The translations under genes and the position numbers were made by a program. Of a stretch of 64,000 bases of DNA, positions 36,516 to 45,036 are shown piece by piece (within the stretch, counting starts at the first letter, position 1; the number at the start of each line of letters is the position of its first letter). This DNA comes from Colwellia psychrerythraea (GTDB lineage Bacteria; Pseudomonadota; Gammaproteobacteria; Enterobacterales; Alteromonadaceae): NCBI RefSeq assembly GCF_000764225.1, contig NZ_JQED01000024.1, forward strand, positions 53,425 to 117,424. The letters run 5' to 3'. Below the pieces are notes generated by a model, which had not been told where the DNA came from, did not search any database, and saw only the letters and a list, made by a program, of their open reading frames with translations.

Positions 36516-37235
36516 TTAAGACTTGATAAGTTGTATTTTATTTTGCTCTTTTTGAGCCATTTCTTTTGCTATTTTATTTTCGATATTTTTACGTGATGCT
36601 GCGATATGACGTCTCATTAGCATTTCTGCCAATTCTCCATCCCTATCTGCAATTGCTTGGATTATGCGTGAATGTTCATCAAAAGCACGACTCGCTCTCG
36701 GGCTATTCATACCAAATTGACAACGATACATACGAATTAAGTGATATAGCTGGCCACAAATCAATTCAATTAATTGTTTGTTATGACTACCTAAAATAAC
36801 CTTATAATGGAAATCAAGATCACCCTTTTCTTGATAGTAAGCTACGCCATCTTGTAGTGCTTTATCACCAGCATGCTGTGTTAGCATGTCTTGCATATGC
36901 GCTATCTCTTCATCAGTCATGTTCAGTGCCGCTTGGCGACATGCCATGCCTTCGAGTGCTTCTCTCGTTATATATAACTCAAGTAAACCTTCTATAGTGC
37001 AATTAACAACCCGTGAGCCAACATTAGGCTTACGTTCTATTAAATGACATTTCTCTAAGCGATTTAACGCTTCACGCAATGTAGAACGACTTATTTGGTA
37101 ATGCTTGGCAAGTTCGGGTTCACTAATTTTACTGCCTGCTGCCATCTCGCCTTCAACAATGGCAAACTGAAGTTGTTCAAAAACCTTGTCTGCCGTAGTA
37201 ACGGCGGCTTGTTTGGTTGGATTTTGTAAAAGCAT
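36516..37235 (-). CDS. GntR-family (FCD) transcriptional regulator of the prp operon
   Basis: 239 residues. The N-terminal winged helix-turn-helix (about 15-80) contains [29 protein letters not shown]. The C-terminal FCD ligand domain (about 90-225) follows. Enterics use the sigma-54 activator PrpR; Shewanella-type bacteria use a GntR regulator at this position (called PrpQ in some reconstructions, from memory). An AAGG ribosome-binding site precedes the ATG. Two TTGTCGACAA palindromes in its upstream region are the likely operators, implying autoregulation and control of the whole operon, probably by a methylcitrate-cycle intermediate. Confidence 0.9.
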   Translation of the reverse strand: MLLQNPTKQAAVTTADKVFEQLQFAIVEGEMAAGSKISEPELAKHYQISRSTLREALNRLEKCHLIERKPNVGSRVVNCTIEGLLELYITREALEGMACRQAALNMTDEEIAHMQDMLTQHAGDKALQDGVAYYQEKGDLDFHYKVILGSHNKQLIELICGQLYHLIRMYRCQFGMNSPRASRAFDEHSRIIQAIADRDGELAEMLMRRHIAASRKNIENKIAKEMAQKEQNKIQLIKS

Positions 37236-37290
37236 AATGTGCCTTATAAACCTAAATAAAAACGGTATGGTAATGTTGTCTAACTATGTA

Positions 37291-37377
37291 AAATTGTCGA
37301 CAAACATAATAATATGAATCAATAATATCTGAAAACATGAATTAATCAAGTAGACTTAAGTATAATTGTCGACAATT
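37291..37377. promoter_or_regulatory. Two GntR operator palindromes upstream of the prp operon
   Basis: The 10-bp palindrome TTGTCGACAA occurs at 37294-37303 and, extended to AATTGTCGACAATT, at 37364-37377. Their centres are 72 bp apart, close to seven helical turns. A looser half-site (TTGTCTAAC) lies at about 37276-37284. FCD-type GntR proteins bind short palindromes like these. The rest of the 363-bp gap 37236-37598 shows only an AACAGCGT hairpin at 37462-37487. Confidence 0.75.
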
Positions 37378-37461
37378 TTTAATTTAGGAGTGAAGTGAAG
37401 TAAAAATACAGCAATATATAAAGATAATCAGAAAGTATTGTTGACTGCATATTAACTCACA

Positions 37462-37487
37462 AACAGCGTCAATCATTCAACGCTGTT
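37462..37487. terminator. Hairpin between the prp promoter region and the DUF924 gene
   Basis: A perfect 8-bp stem (AACAGCGT / ACGCTGTT) with a 10-nt loop, followed on the minus strand by TTTGTGAG. It lies about 110 bp past the stop of the DUF924 gene on the minus-strand side, so it is a weak candidate terminator. Confidence 0.4.
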
Positions 37488-37598
37488 AAGATTAATGCTA
37501 CAGATTTGTTCGTTTGCGAGTGTTTAACAAAACCAACCGGCTATGATTTTAAAGCAACAGCGCATGTTAATCAGGCCCCTGCTTTTAGTAAGGCGAAA

Positions 37599-38138
37599 CT
37601 AAAATGAAGAATTAGGTTGTGTCAAAAATAAAATCTCTTCATCGCTAGACTGCCGATTTAAAATAATATTACGATGGGGGTAACGACCAAAGCGTTCAAT
37701 AATGTCCTTATGTTTTCTTTCAAATTCAAGATTACTTGCTATGCCATTCGCCTGATAAAGTGTAATCGCTTTTTCGTGGATAACTAATGATTCACTGTGC
37801 ATAAAAGGCATATATAAAAAACTATTTTCCAACGGACTTAGTTTTTTATCTGCCTCGTCAGCAATGGCTTCTTGCGCTAATGCTAAGGCAATACCGTCAT
37901 TGGCAAAAGCTTGTGGGGTATCTCTATACATATTTCGTGAAAATTGATCTAATACAATAACTTCTGCCAGCCGCCCTTGAGCTGTTTTGCGCCAATGCAC
38001 TAATTCACATTGTTTTGCCGACTGATGAAGCTCAGAAAACCTTGCCGTTATCTCTCTATCAAAGGTAATATCTTTAACCCACCAACGAGAAGGTTCTATT
38101 TCTTTAAACCAAAAATCAATTACTTCCTGATAGTGCAT
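37599..38138 (-). CDS. DUF924 family protein
   Basis: 179 residues. The opening VIDFWFKEIEPSRWWVKD, the VIVLDQFSRNMYRDTPQAFAND core and the final FGRYPHRNIILNRQSSDEE are diagnostic for DUF924, an all-helical TPR-like family of unknown biochemical function. No signal peptide, so cytoplasmic. It follows the glyoxalase-like gene by 68 bp on the same strand. Confidence 0.88.
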   Translation of the reverse strand: MHYQEVIDFWFKEIEPSRWWVKDITFDREITARFSELHQSAKQCELVHWRKTAQGRLAEVIVLDQFSRNMYRDTPQAFANDGIALALAQEAIADEADKKLSPLENSFLYMPFMHSESLVIHEKAITLYQANGIASNLEFERKHKDIIERFGRYPHRNIILNRQSSDEEILFLTQPNSSF

Positions 38139-38206
38139 CTTATTTCCCCTCTATTATACATAATGCAAAAGTATCGTTGAACGACGGCGCCTGCACACAT
38201 ATCTAT

Positions 38207-38593
38207 TTAATTATGTTGGTACAATTCTAGTGGTAAGTCATCAGGATCACTAATAAAGGTAAACTGCTTGCCCGTAAACTCATCCACTCTTATAGGCTCA
38301 ACCTCAACACCCAAACTTGCTAAATGATGACAAACTGCTTCAACATTCTCAACAGTAAAAGCCAAGTGCCTTAATCCTTGAGCCTCTGGGTAGCTTGGTC
38401 TTTTAGGCGCACTAGGAAAGGAAAACAGCTCGATTTGAGTGCCATCAGCTAAGGCTAAGTCTAATTTATGAGAATCTCGATCTGCTCGATAGTTTTCTGC
38501 AACAACTTTAAAACCTAGAATTCGAGTATAAAAGTCTTTCGATTTTTCATAATCAGAGCAGATAATAGCTGCGTGATGAATACCATTTAACAC
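38207..38593 (-). CDS. Glyoxalase/VOC-family protein, YaeR (GloA2)-like
   Basis: 128 residues from a GTG at 38591-38593, which has AGGAA 7 nt upstream; the longer frame to 38680 runs into the neighbouring patatin gene and adds residues foreign to the family. The protein opens GIHHAAIICSDYEKSKDFYT and has RDSHKLDLALADGTQIELFSFP and GLRHLAFTVENVE, closely matching E. coli YaeR. It is a metal-binding vicinal-oxygen-chelate fold. Lactoylglutathione lyase activity is assumed for the family but not proven. A copy of the GntR operator palindrome lies 45 bp upstream. Confidence 0.88.
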   Translation of the reverse strand: MLNGIHHAAIICSDYEKSKDFYTRILGFKVVAENYRADRDSHKLDLALADGTQIELFSFPSAPKRPSYPEAQGLRHLAFTVENVEAVCHHLASLGVEVEPIRVDEFTGKQFTFISDPDDLPLELYQHN

Positions 38594-38633
38594 ATTATAT
38601 TTCCTATACTGTAGCTCTACAGTAGTTGACTGA

Positions 38634-38650
38634 ACAATTGTCGACAATGT
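38634..38650. promoter_or_regulatory. Third copy of the GntR-type palindrome, upstream of the glyoxalase-like gene
   Basis: ACAATTGTCGACAATGT contains the same TTGTCGACAA core (38638-38647) seen twice before the prp operon. It abuts the end of the patatin-like gene. Regulation of the glyoxalase/DUF924 pair by the prp regulator is inferred. Confidence 0.5.
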
Positions 38651-39564
38651 TAAATTGATGAGTGCATTGATTGCATGCACACTTTAACTTTTAGTGAAGC
38701 TAAGGAAGTCTCTGCTGTATCATAACCAAGCTTGATCATTTCATCAGCACGATGAAACTCTAAGGTTCCACATGCATTGCGCGCTATTTCAACAAAATAA
38801 TCTGCTGGATATGCCGCTAATTTTTGTCGAGCAATAGTACTTTGCATTGCATCGAACGCCTGATTGACAACATCATAAGCGCCCCATTCATTTGAGTTGT
38901 GTAACACCGTTTTACTCTTAAACCTTGCTAAAAAACTATCTAATTTACTCTTAGGCTCATCATCGATGAGAGTTACCTTAGTTTCAGTCGCGTTTAACGT
39001 TTCAATACTACCACCTAAATTTACTGCAATTGAGAAATCAGTGCTATCACTGAACGTAGGTGCAATGGGTACCGGGTTAAGAACACCACCATCAATTAGA
39101 TCTACGCCATTGTAATGGAAAGGAGTAAAGAATAGTGGCAGTGAAATAGAAGCCCTAATCGCGCTAAATAAACTCCCTGAGCTTAACCATATTTCTTTTT
39201 CATTAGCTATATCAGCAGCAACTGCAGTGTACTTAATGGGGAGATCTTCAATATTGATATCTCCGACTAACTCAGTAAGGGTTGCAATTATTTTGTCCCC
39301 TTTAACCAGACCATTTTTTTGCCATGACAAATCTAGTAGGGTAAAAATATCAACTTTACTGATATCTCTTACCCAGTGTTCAAATACATCAAGTTTACCT
39401 GCCGCATAAATGCCACCAATGAGTGCGCCCATTGAGCAACCTGAAATAGAAGCTATTTCAAAACCCTGCTCTTCTAACCAATGTATAACACCAATATGTG
39501 CAAGTCCTCTTGCACCACCACTACCCAACACAAGGGAGATAGAGGTTTTCTTATTTTCTGACAT
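38650..39564 (-). CDS. Patatin-like phospholipase family protein, RssA-like
   Basis: 304 residues. The oxyanion loop GSGGARGLAHIGV (about 14-26), the nucleophile elbow GCSMG (about 42-46) and the catalytic Asp in DGGVLNPVP (about 158) form a complete Ser-Asp dyad. It is of the bacterial NTE/RssA type, probably a lipid acyl hydrolase at the inner face of the membrane. Substrate unknown. Confidence 0.88.
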   Translation of the reverse strand: MSENKKTSISLVLGSGGARGLAHIGVIHWLEEQGFEIASISGCSMGALIGGIYAAGKLDVFEHWVRDISKVDIFTLLDLSWQKNGLVKGDKIIATLTELVGDINIEDLPIKYTAVAADIANEKEIWLSSGSLFSAIRASISLPLFFTPFHYNGVDLIDGGVLNPVPIAPTFSDSTDFSIAVNLGGSIETLNATETKVTLIDDEPKSKLDSFLARFKSKTVLHNSNEWGAYDVVNQAFDAMQSTIARQKLAAYPADYFVEIARNACGTLEFHRADEMIKLGYDTAETSLASLKVKVCMQSMHSSI

Positions 39565-39620
39565 CCATTTTCCTTTTCATTACTCTCTAGTGATACTTAT
39601 CTAAATACATAATTTAAAAA

Positions 39621-40040
39621 TTAGAACGGTTGCTTTTCATGGGATGGTAGATCTAAAGGCAACTTAAACCATGCTTGTTTTTCACTGGTCCAAATATGCA
39701 TAGTGGGTTGTATGACTCTAGTATCTTCTAAAGTACTTGGCTTTAATTTTATTTTATCAGGAAAATTTGGATTGAAATGATAAATACGATTACCACAACA
39801 AGGACAAAATTTTGCGCCGTTTGTATTACCATTATCTGCCAAGCGACTCCAATCAGACATTTCTCCAGAAAAAACAACATCGCTAGCATTTACTACGGCA
39901 GTAATACTAAAAGCACTGGTTGATAACTTTTGACATTGACGGCAATGGCAAGCTGCGACCATTAGTGGTGCAGCTAATAATTTATAGGTCACCTGTCCAC
40001 ACTGACATGCGCCTTTTATAGGATAGTTAATTTCGAGCAT
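39621..40040 (-). CDS. GFA-family (glutathione-dependent formaldehyde-activating enzyme-like) zinc protein
   Basis: 139 residues with the paired zinc-binding cysteine sets of the GFA/Mss4-like fold: CQCGQVTY near residue 12-15, CHCRQCQKLS near 32-37 and CPCCGNRIYHF near 99-102. The family includes putative S-(hydroxymethyl)glutathione synthase, but most members have no proven activity, so the enzyme name should not be assumed. Stands alone between the patatin gene and the tRNA array. Confidence 0.85.
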   Translation of the reverse strand: MLEINYPIKGACQCGQVTYKLLAAPLMVAACHCRQCQKLSTSAFSITAVVNASDVVFSGEMSDWSRLADNGNTNGAKFCPCCGNRIYHFNPNFPDKIKLKPSTLEDTRVIQPTMHIWTSEKQAWFKLPLDLPSHEKQPF

Positions 40041-40139
40041 ATTACTTCCTTATTAGTAGGTATGATAATACTATAGAGTGAAAAGAAAACGCTGCCAACG
40101 ATAAATTAGTAGAAAAATAACAGCTAAAATTTTGGCAAA

Positions 40140-40180
40140 AAAAAACCCACGTAATATTTACATATTACGTGGGTTTTCTT
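40140..40180 (-). terminator. Terminator of the tRNA-Ala/tRNA-Glu array
   Basis: A 16-bp perfect stem (AAAACCCACGTAATAT / ATATTACGTGGGTTTT, 40142-40157 and 40162-40177) with a 4-nt loop, followed on the minus strand by nine Ts. It lies 38 bp past the last tRNA-Glu. Confidence 0.95.
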
Positions 40181-40215
40181 GTGTAGTTACTTACTTGCTT
40201 ATTACAGAAAGAAAG

Positions 40216-40291
40216 TGGCATCCCTAAGGGGATTCGAACCCCTGTTACCGCCGTGAAAGGGCGGTGTCCTAGGCCTCTAGACGATAGGGAC
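40216..40291 (-). tRNA. tRNA-Glu (anticodon TTC), copy 6 of 6
   Basis: 76 nt with complete cloverleaf: acceptor GTCCCTA / TAGGGAT, anticodon arm CCGCCCTTTCACGGCGG, T-arm AGGGGTTCGAATCCCCT, encoded CCA end. Last gene transcribed in the array. Confidence 0.97.
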
Positions 40292-40499
40292 ACTGATTGA
40301 TTTAACTAATAACACTAAATCATTTCAAACTATCTAGCAGATCACTCTGCTGATTCAATTTATTCAAGGATAGTATAAAACCATTGATAAATTAAAACTC
40401 TAAATCTCTTATTGTAAATAATGTACTTAAAATACATTATTCAACAGTAATAAGATAACTGCATGCTCCCTTTAATCCTTTCTTTTAGGTGGATTAAAG

Positions 40500-40575
40500 T
40501 GGCATCCCTAAGGGGATTCGAACCCCTGTTACCGCCGTGAAAGGGCGGTGTCCTAGGCCTCTAGACGATAGGGAC
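40500..40575 (-). tRNA. tRNA-Glu (anticodon TTC), copy 5 of 6
   Basis: 76 nt, identical to the other five copies including the encoded CCA. The spacer to copy 6 (208 bp) is unlike the repeated spacers. Confidence 0.97.
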
Positions 40576-40662
40576 ACAGAACTAGCTAATCGCTATTTCA
40601 GAACAGCTTAATTTTTTAAAAGTTCAAGCAACTTTATTTAATTCTCATTCTCAAAAGAGAAT

Positions 40663-40738
40663 TGGCATCCCTAAGGGGATTCGAACCCCTGTTACCGCCG
40701 TGAAAGGGCGGTGTCCTAGGCCTCTAGACGATAGGGAC
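40663..40738 (-). tRNA. tRNA-Glu (anticodon TTC), copy 4 of 6
   Basis: 76 nt, identical to the other copies. Period to copy 5 is exactly 163 bp. Confidence 0.97.
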
Positions 40739-40825
40739 ACAGAACTAGCTAATCGCTATTTCAGAACAGCTTAATTTTTTAAAAGTTTAAGCAACTTTAT
40801 ATAATGCTCATTCTCAAAAGAGAAT

Positions 40826-40901
40826 TGGCATCCCTAAGGGGATTCGAACCCCTGTTACCGCCGTGAAAGGGCGGTGTCCTAGGCCTCTAGACGATAGGGA
40901 C
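40826..40901 (-). tRNA. tRNA-Glu (anticodon TTC), copy 3 of 6
   Basis: 76 nt, identical to the other copies. Period to copy 4 is exactly 163 bp. Confidence 0.97.
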
Positions 40902-41073
40902 ACAGAACTAGCGTTTTCTAAGTGTACTTCGTTAGTTTTGTGTTAGGTGAGTGTTGTTCCTGTGAGACCGAACGACTTTACCCAATACAGAACTAGCTAA
41001 TCGCTATTTCAGAACAGCTTAATTTTTTAAAAGTTTAAGCAACTTTATTTAATGCTCATTCTCAAAAGAGAAT

Positions 41074-41149
41074 TGGCATCCCTAAGGGGATTCGAACCCC
41101 TGTTACCGCCGTGAAAGGGCGGTGTCCTAGGCCTCTAGACGATAGGGAC
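41074..41149 (-). tRNA. tRNA-Glu (anticodon TTC), copy 2 of 6
   Basis: 76 nt, identical to the other copies. The spacer to copy 3 carries an extra segment of about 85 bp. Confidence 0.97.
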
Positions 41150-41340
41150 ACAGAACTAGCTTTTACGAAGTATACTTCGTTAGTTTTGTGTTAGGTGAGT
41201 GTTGAGCCTGTGAGACCGAACGACTTTACCCAATACAGAACTAGCTAATAGCTATTTCAGAACATTGCTTAATGTTTTATAAGTTTAAGCAAACTTAATT
41301 GCCCTTACCTCACCTATAAATAGAAGAGATAAAGAAATAG

Positions 41341-41416
41341 TGGCATCCCTAAGGGGATTCGAACCCCTGTTACCGCCGTGAAAGGGCGGTGTCCTAGGCC
41401 TCTAGACGATAGGGAC
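41341..41416 (-). tRNA. tRNA-Glu (anticodon TTC), copy 1 of 6
   Basis: 76 nt, identical to the other copies. It follows tRNA-Ala by 103 bp on the same transcript. Confidence 0.97.
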
Positions 41417-41519
41417 ACAAATTAGTGTTTATATTAAAAATAATATTAACAAACCAATTAAACTATCTATTTTTTAAAGATAAAAACTCAAGAGTTTAAT
41501 ATCAATAAAAAACCTAATA

Positions 41520-41595
41520 TGGTGGAGCTATGCGGGATCGAACCGCAGACCTCTTCGCTGCCAGCGAAGCGCTCTCCCAGCTGAGCTATAGCCCC
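41520..41595 (-). tRNA. tRNA-Ala (anticodon GGC)
   Basis: 76 nt: acceptor GGGGCTA / TAGCTCC (one G-T pair), D-arm AGCTCAGCTGGGAGAGC, anticodon arm CTTCGCTGGCAGCGAAG, T-arm with GGTTCGATCC, encoded ACCA. First gene of the array, about 80 nt after the predicted transcription start. Confidence 0.97.
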
Positions 41596-41683
41596 GAAAT
41601 ATTCGAGTCGTTTAATAACTGGCCTAATAGCTATCAAACATGCTCTCAACCAGTGGACCTAACACTTGCTGAAAACGAGGCGC

Positions 41684-41712
41684 ATTCTAAGCAGCAGCTA
41701 AGAAACTGTCAA
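41684..41712 (-). promoter_or_regulatory. Promoter of the tRNA array with GC-rich discriminator
   Basis: Minus strand: a consensus -35 TTGACA (41707-41712), an exact 17-bp spacer, and a -10 TAGAAT (41684-41689), followed directly by GCGCC. A GC-rich discriminator of this kind is the mark of stable-RNA promoters under ppGpp/DksA (stringent) control. The spacing to the tRNA-Ala 5' end is about 88 bp from the -10. Confidence 0.85.
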
Positions 41713-41739
41713 CACTTATTTGTAAAAAAAAGCATTTAA

Positions 41740-42188
41740 TTAGAAAGAAATGCATTAACTGATCGCTTAATAACCATCATGCTTATTTATTATCTAATTT
41801 AGACTAACTCTCTGTAATGTTAGTGTAATTATTAGACAGCAATAAAAGCATGTCATCTGTCGCTAGCATCTTAATTGTTCTGGTCATTAATTAAATTCAC
41901 TGAATGTTATCTGATTTAGCGCATTTAATAATATTCACTCGAAAAATATCATTTAATCTTGATGAATCCCTCTACTCAAATTAAAGGTATTCACTATGTC
42001 AACTTTACTAACTAGCTAAGATATAACATGCAAGCTTCAATAATGGCTTTTAAGGCACTCTCCCCTTCACTTTATAAGCTATGCATCGAAGTATATTATT
42101 TTCCTTACGCTTAGTTACTTTATCTTTCTGCTATTTAACGGTATGGTTTGTCTAACTTAGCCATACAATAATAAAAGCAGTAAACCGT
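41740..42188. other. Intergenic region between the tRNA promoter and the YvcK-like gene
   Basis: About 450 bp of AT-rich sequence. It should contain the promoter of the YvcK-like gene. I see no credible gene, RNA or repeat in it. Confidence 0.5.
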
Positions 42189-43103
42189 ATGCAGCTCAAA
42201 AAACTTAATATTGTCGCTATTGGCGGCGGACACGGTTTAGGCCGTGTGCTTTGCACCCTATCTTTTATGGGTAACAAACTTACTGGCATTGTCACAACTA
42301 CAGACAATGGTGGATCAACAGGTAGATTAAGAAAAAGAAGTAGTACAATTGCTTGGGGCGACTTGCGCAATTGTTTAACTCAATTAGTTGATCAAAACTC
42401 AATTGGAAGCCAGCTATTCAATTTTCGTTTTGAAGGGAATGATGAGCTTGGTGGGCATAACCTTGGCAATTTAATTCTATACGGTCTAGGAAGAGTACAA
42501 TCGAGCCCAATGGATTCTATTAAACTTGTACGTCGAATATTGCGCGTTAAAACCCAAGTATTGCCAATGTCAGAAACGCCAACAGACTTAATGGCCTTCT
42601 ACCCTGAAGGACGTTGCCGTTTAGGTGAACTTTCTGTCGATGAAATGCCAATAATGCCAACCGATTTAATGCTGGCACCGTTAGTTAAATCGGTTAAGCC
42701 CTGCATTAGAGCTATTGAAAATGCAGATCTTATTATTCTAGGCCCCGGTAGTTTTTTAACAAGTGTAGTGCCACCGCTTTTAGTTAGGGACATCACTAAA
42801 GCGTTGGACAAACGTAAAGGGCATTGTGTTTTTATCGACAATATTGTTGCTGAACAAAGCCCAGCAGCAAAATTAACATTAGATGAAAAGCTTAACTGGA
42901 TTGAAAGAAATATCGGCTGTATGCCGATTGATAGCGTTATTTGCCAAGATGAGAAAATCAGCTCAGATCGAGTGAATATCATTTGCCAAGACTTGACTCA
43001 CAATAAAGTGCCGCATCATCACGATACTGAAAAACTTATTCATGCGCTAGAAACTTGCCTAAACAAAATTTCTAGCCCTACTAACATAGAAATAGCGAGT
43101 TAA
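42189..43103 (+). CDS. YvcK/CofD-like (gluconeogenesis factor, UPF0052) protein
   Basis: 304 residues. The Rossmann-like start IVAIGGGHGLGRVL, TTTDNGGSTGRLR, the WGDLRNCL segment, GHNLGNLIL and the LGPGSFLTSVVPPLLV segment all match the YvcK/YbhK family, which binds UDP-GlcNAc in some members and affects carbon metabolism and cell shape in others. Its role here is inferred only. The stop codon lies in the centre of a perfect 41-bp palindrome. Convergent with dcd. Confidence 0.88.
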   Translation: MQLKKLNIVAIGGGHGLGRVLCTLSFMGNKLTGIVTTTDNGGSTGRLRKRSSTIAWGDLRNCLTQLVDQNSIGSQLFNFRFEGNDELGGHNLGNLILYGLGRVQSSPMDSIKLVRRILRVKTQVLPMSETPTDLMAFYPEGRCRLGELSVDEMPIMPTDLMLAPLVKSVKPCIRAIENADLIILGPGSFLTSVVPPLLVRDITKALDKRKGHCVFIDNIVAEQSPAAKLTLDEKLNWIERNIGCMPIDSVICQDEKISSDRVNIICQDLTHNKVPHHHDTEKLIHALETCLNKISSPTNIEIAS

Positions 43104-43122
43104 ACTCGCTATTTCTATGTTA
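43082..43122. terminator. Perfect 41-bp palindrome spanning the stop codon of the YvcK-like gene
   Basis: 19-bp arms (TAACATAGAAATAGCGAGT and its exact complement) close on a TAA loop that is the stop codon itself. The genes on either side converge, so it probably terminates both. Neither side has a long T-run, though TTTCTATGTTA follows on both. Confidence 0.75.
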
Positions 43123-43145
43123 ATAAACCCTCATAACAACTTGCG

Positions 43146-43736
43146 TTATGCTTTCTCGTCTTGACTGATACGACTGGCCACAGCGCCTTTTTGATCTCTA
43201 TATTTAGCATCTTCGCGTTTATTATAAGGACGTGCAGCGCTTGATGACATAGTTTCAAAGTTTAACGCAGCTATTTTCATTTTTGGGCGGAGTGCTAACG
43301 GAAGTTTGCCACTATTAAAGAACTCTAATACGATTTGACCAGACCAACCGGGATCAATACGGTGTGCAGTAACATGAACCATTAAACCTAAACGCGCTAA
43401 TGATGAGCGCCCATCTAACCAGCCAACAATGTCATCAGGCAATGTCACTGACTCATAAGTTACTGCCAATGCAAGCTCACCTGGGTGCAAAAAGAAAGCC
43501 TCCCCATCAGCAATGAAAACTTCATCACTCATAATTGAGTTCATGGCTGCTTGGACTTCACCTTTCGGAGCACTTAAATCAATGTAAGGGGCAGTATGAT
43601 CTTGAAAAACTCTAAATTCATTGCCTAATCTAATATCAACACTAACACCTGAGATCATTGAAGTGTCAGGTTTTGGCTCGATAACGATCTTCTCATTATC
43701 AAGGTATTGCTCTATATCTTTATCACATAATCTCAT
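43146..43736 (-). CDS. dcd: dCTP deaminase
   Basis: 196 residues, close to E. coli Dcd (193). It deaminates dCTP to dUTP for thymidylate synthesis. Seen: [12 protein letters not shown] start, [15 protein letters not shown], the catalytic stretch [27 protein letters not shown] and the C-terminal [13 protein letters not shown] substrate lid. It follows mrp by 27 bp, so the two are probably one operon, as in many gammaproteobacteria. Confidence 0.96.
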   Translation of the reverse strand: MRLCDKDIEQYLDNEKIVIEPKPDTSMISGVSVDIRLGNEFRVFQDHTAPYIDLSAPKGEVQAAMNSIMSDEVFIADGEAFFLHPGELALAVTYESVTLPDDIVGWLDGRSSLARLGLMVHVTAHRIDPGWSGQIVLEFFNSGKLPLALRPKMKIAALNFETMSSSAARPYNKREDAKYRDQKGAVASRISQDEKA

Positions 43737-43763
43737 AATGACTAATCTTTACCTTAGTTGCGC

Positions 43764-44924
43764 TTAAGTGCGCGTTGTTATTGTTGCTGTTAACGGGCTT
43801 GCAGTGTCACACTGTAAAAACAATTGCGCCGAAATATTTCGGGCTATTTTACGATAATGATTGGCTATTTCACCAGCGCTATTTTCAATAATGTCAGATT
43901 CACCAAAATCAGCATCTTGTCTAATAGCAATATCTAAGGGTAATTGACCCAATAAATGCGTTGCATGGTCTTGTGCCATATGTTCACCACCAGCTTCACC
44001 AAAAATATGACTTTGATGACCGCAATTTTCACAAAGGTGATAGCTCATATTCTCAACAATCCCTAAAACAGGCACTTTAACCTTGTCGAACATGGCAATA
44101 CCCTTAACGGCATCAATTAAGGCAATATCTTGTGGTGTTGTCACTATAACTGCTGCTGCAACAGGAACTTTTTGCGCCAAGGTTAATTGAATATCTCCTG
44201 TACCAGGCGGCATATCAATCAGTAGGTAATCAAGCTCTGGCCAGGCTGTTTCATTCAATAATTGGTTAAAAGCAGAACTAGCCATAGGGCCACGCCAAAC
44301 AGTGGCGTCGGCTTCATCAACGAGAAAACCAATAGACATAGCACTCAACCCTTTGGCATCTAATGGCGTCATCAACTTGCCATCACTAGAACTTGGCTTT
44401 TCATTTTTTAGACCTAGCATGGAAGGAATGGATGGGCCATATATATCCGCATCCAAAACCCCTACTCTAGCCCCTTCACACATTAAGGCATAGGCTAGAT
44501 TTACCGTCGTGGTTGACTTACCTACTCCACCTTTGCCTGAGGCAATGGCAATTATATTAGCGACCTTACCTTGCCCAGCTTCATTTTTATCATTACCCAA
44601 TGAAAATTGACGCACAGGTTTTATCGCTAAGTCAATTTCAAAGGTAACAGTGCGCGCTAACTGCTCACTTAAGGTTTGCGCGATCAAATCTAATTCACCT
44701 TGACAGACAAATGGCATAAGTAACTTGATGGTGATTTTTTTCTTTTGGCTGATGCTCAGTTCCTGACAAACAGATAGAACACCTTGCGGAAAATTATCGG
44801 ATTTATAATGCGATAATGTGTCTTTAATAAACTGTTCAATCTCAGCTGGGCTAAGTGTTTCACCGTTTGATTTAACGTCAGTTTTAGACGTTTTTTTTGA
44901 AAAAATTTTACCAAACATTGTCAT
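43764..44924 (-). CDS. apbC: Mrp/ApbC Fe-S cluster carrier ATPase
   Basis: 386 residues. An N-terminal MIP18/DUF59-like domain (about 25-105) precedes the P-loop ATPase: deviant Walker A GKGGVGKSTTTVNLA (about 132), DADIYGPSIPSMLG, and the LLIDMPPGTGD segment, then the CxxC cluster-binding pair in LCENCGHQ. It carries and transfers 4Fe-4S clusters in the cytoplasm. It is divergent from metG, a conserved arrangement in gammaproteobacteria. The second ATG (MFGKIFSKK) is an alternative start. Confidence 0.93.
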   Translation of the reverse strand: MTMFGKIFSKKTSKTDVKSNGETLSPAEIEQFIKDTLSHYKSDNFPQGVLSVCQELSISQKKKITIKLLMPFVCQGELDLIAQTLSEQLARTVTFEIDLAIKPVRQFSLGNDKNEAGQGKVANIIAIASGKGGVGKSTTTVNLAYALMCEGARVGVLDADIYGPSIPSMLGLKNEKPSSSDGKLMTPLDAKGLSAMSIGFLVDEADATVWRGPMASSAFNQLLNETAWPELDYLLIDMPPGTGDIQLTLAQKVPVAAAVIVTTPQDIALIDAVKGIAMFDKVKVPVLGIVENMSYHLCENCGHQSHIFGEAGGEHMAQDHATHLLGQLPLDIAIRQDADFGESDIIENSAGEIANHYRKIARNISAQLFLQCDTASPLTATITTRT

Positions 44925-45036
44925 TTGGAGACCTTTATAAGAGAAATAGCGAAATTAGTTGCATTCAACTAATGAAAATCATCAGTAAATTCTGTACTAT
45001 TGCCGACATTATTACCATCAAAAACAACTATTTTTC

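Larger units (their letters stand above)
40576..41240 (-). repeat. Tandemly duplicated tRNA-Glu spacers with an extra ~85-bp cassette in two of them
   Basis: The spacers 40576-40662 and 40739-40825 are 87 bp and nearly identical; the same 87 bp ends the spacer at 40902-41073. That spacer, and the one at 41150-41340, hold an added segment of about 85 bp (from about 40913 and 41161) containing GTGTTAGGTGAGTGTTG and GTGAGACCGAACGACTTTAC, bounded by copies of ACAGAACTAGC. A small ATTCTC / GAGAAT hairpin follows the CCA end of copies 2-4. The pattern is one of unequal crossing-over. Confidence 0.85.

Noticed and set aside
40200..41420. Regularly spaced identical units that resemble a CRISPR array
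   Set aside because: The repeated units are 76-nt tRNA-Glu genes with full cloverleaf and CCA, and the spacers are themselves repeated.
41530..41739. A 69-residue plus-strand open frame
   Set aside because: It runs across the tRNA-Ala gene and its promoter on the opposite strand, and the peptide is the translated antisense of the tRNA.
42599..42982. A 127-residue minus-strand frame within the YvcK-like gene
   Set aside because: It is a shadow of the conserved plus-strand protein.
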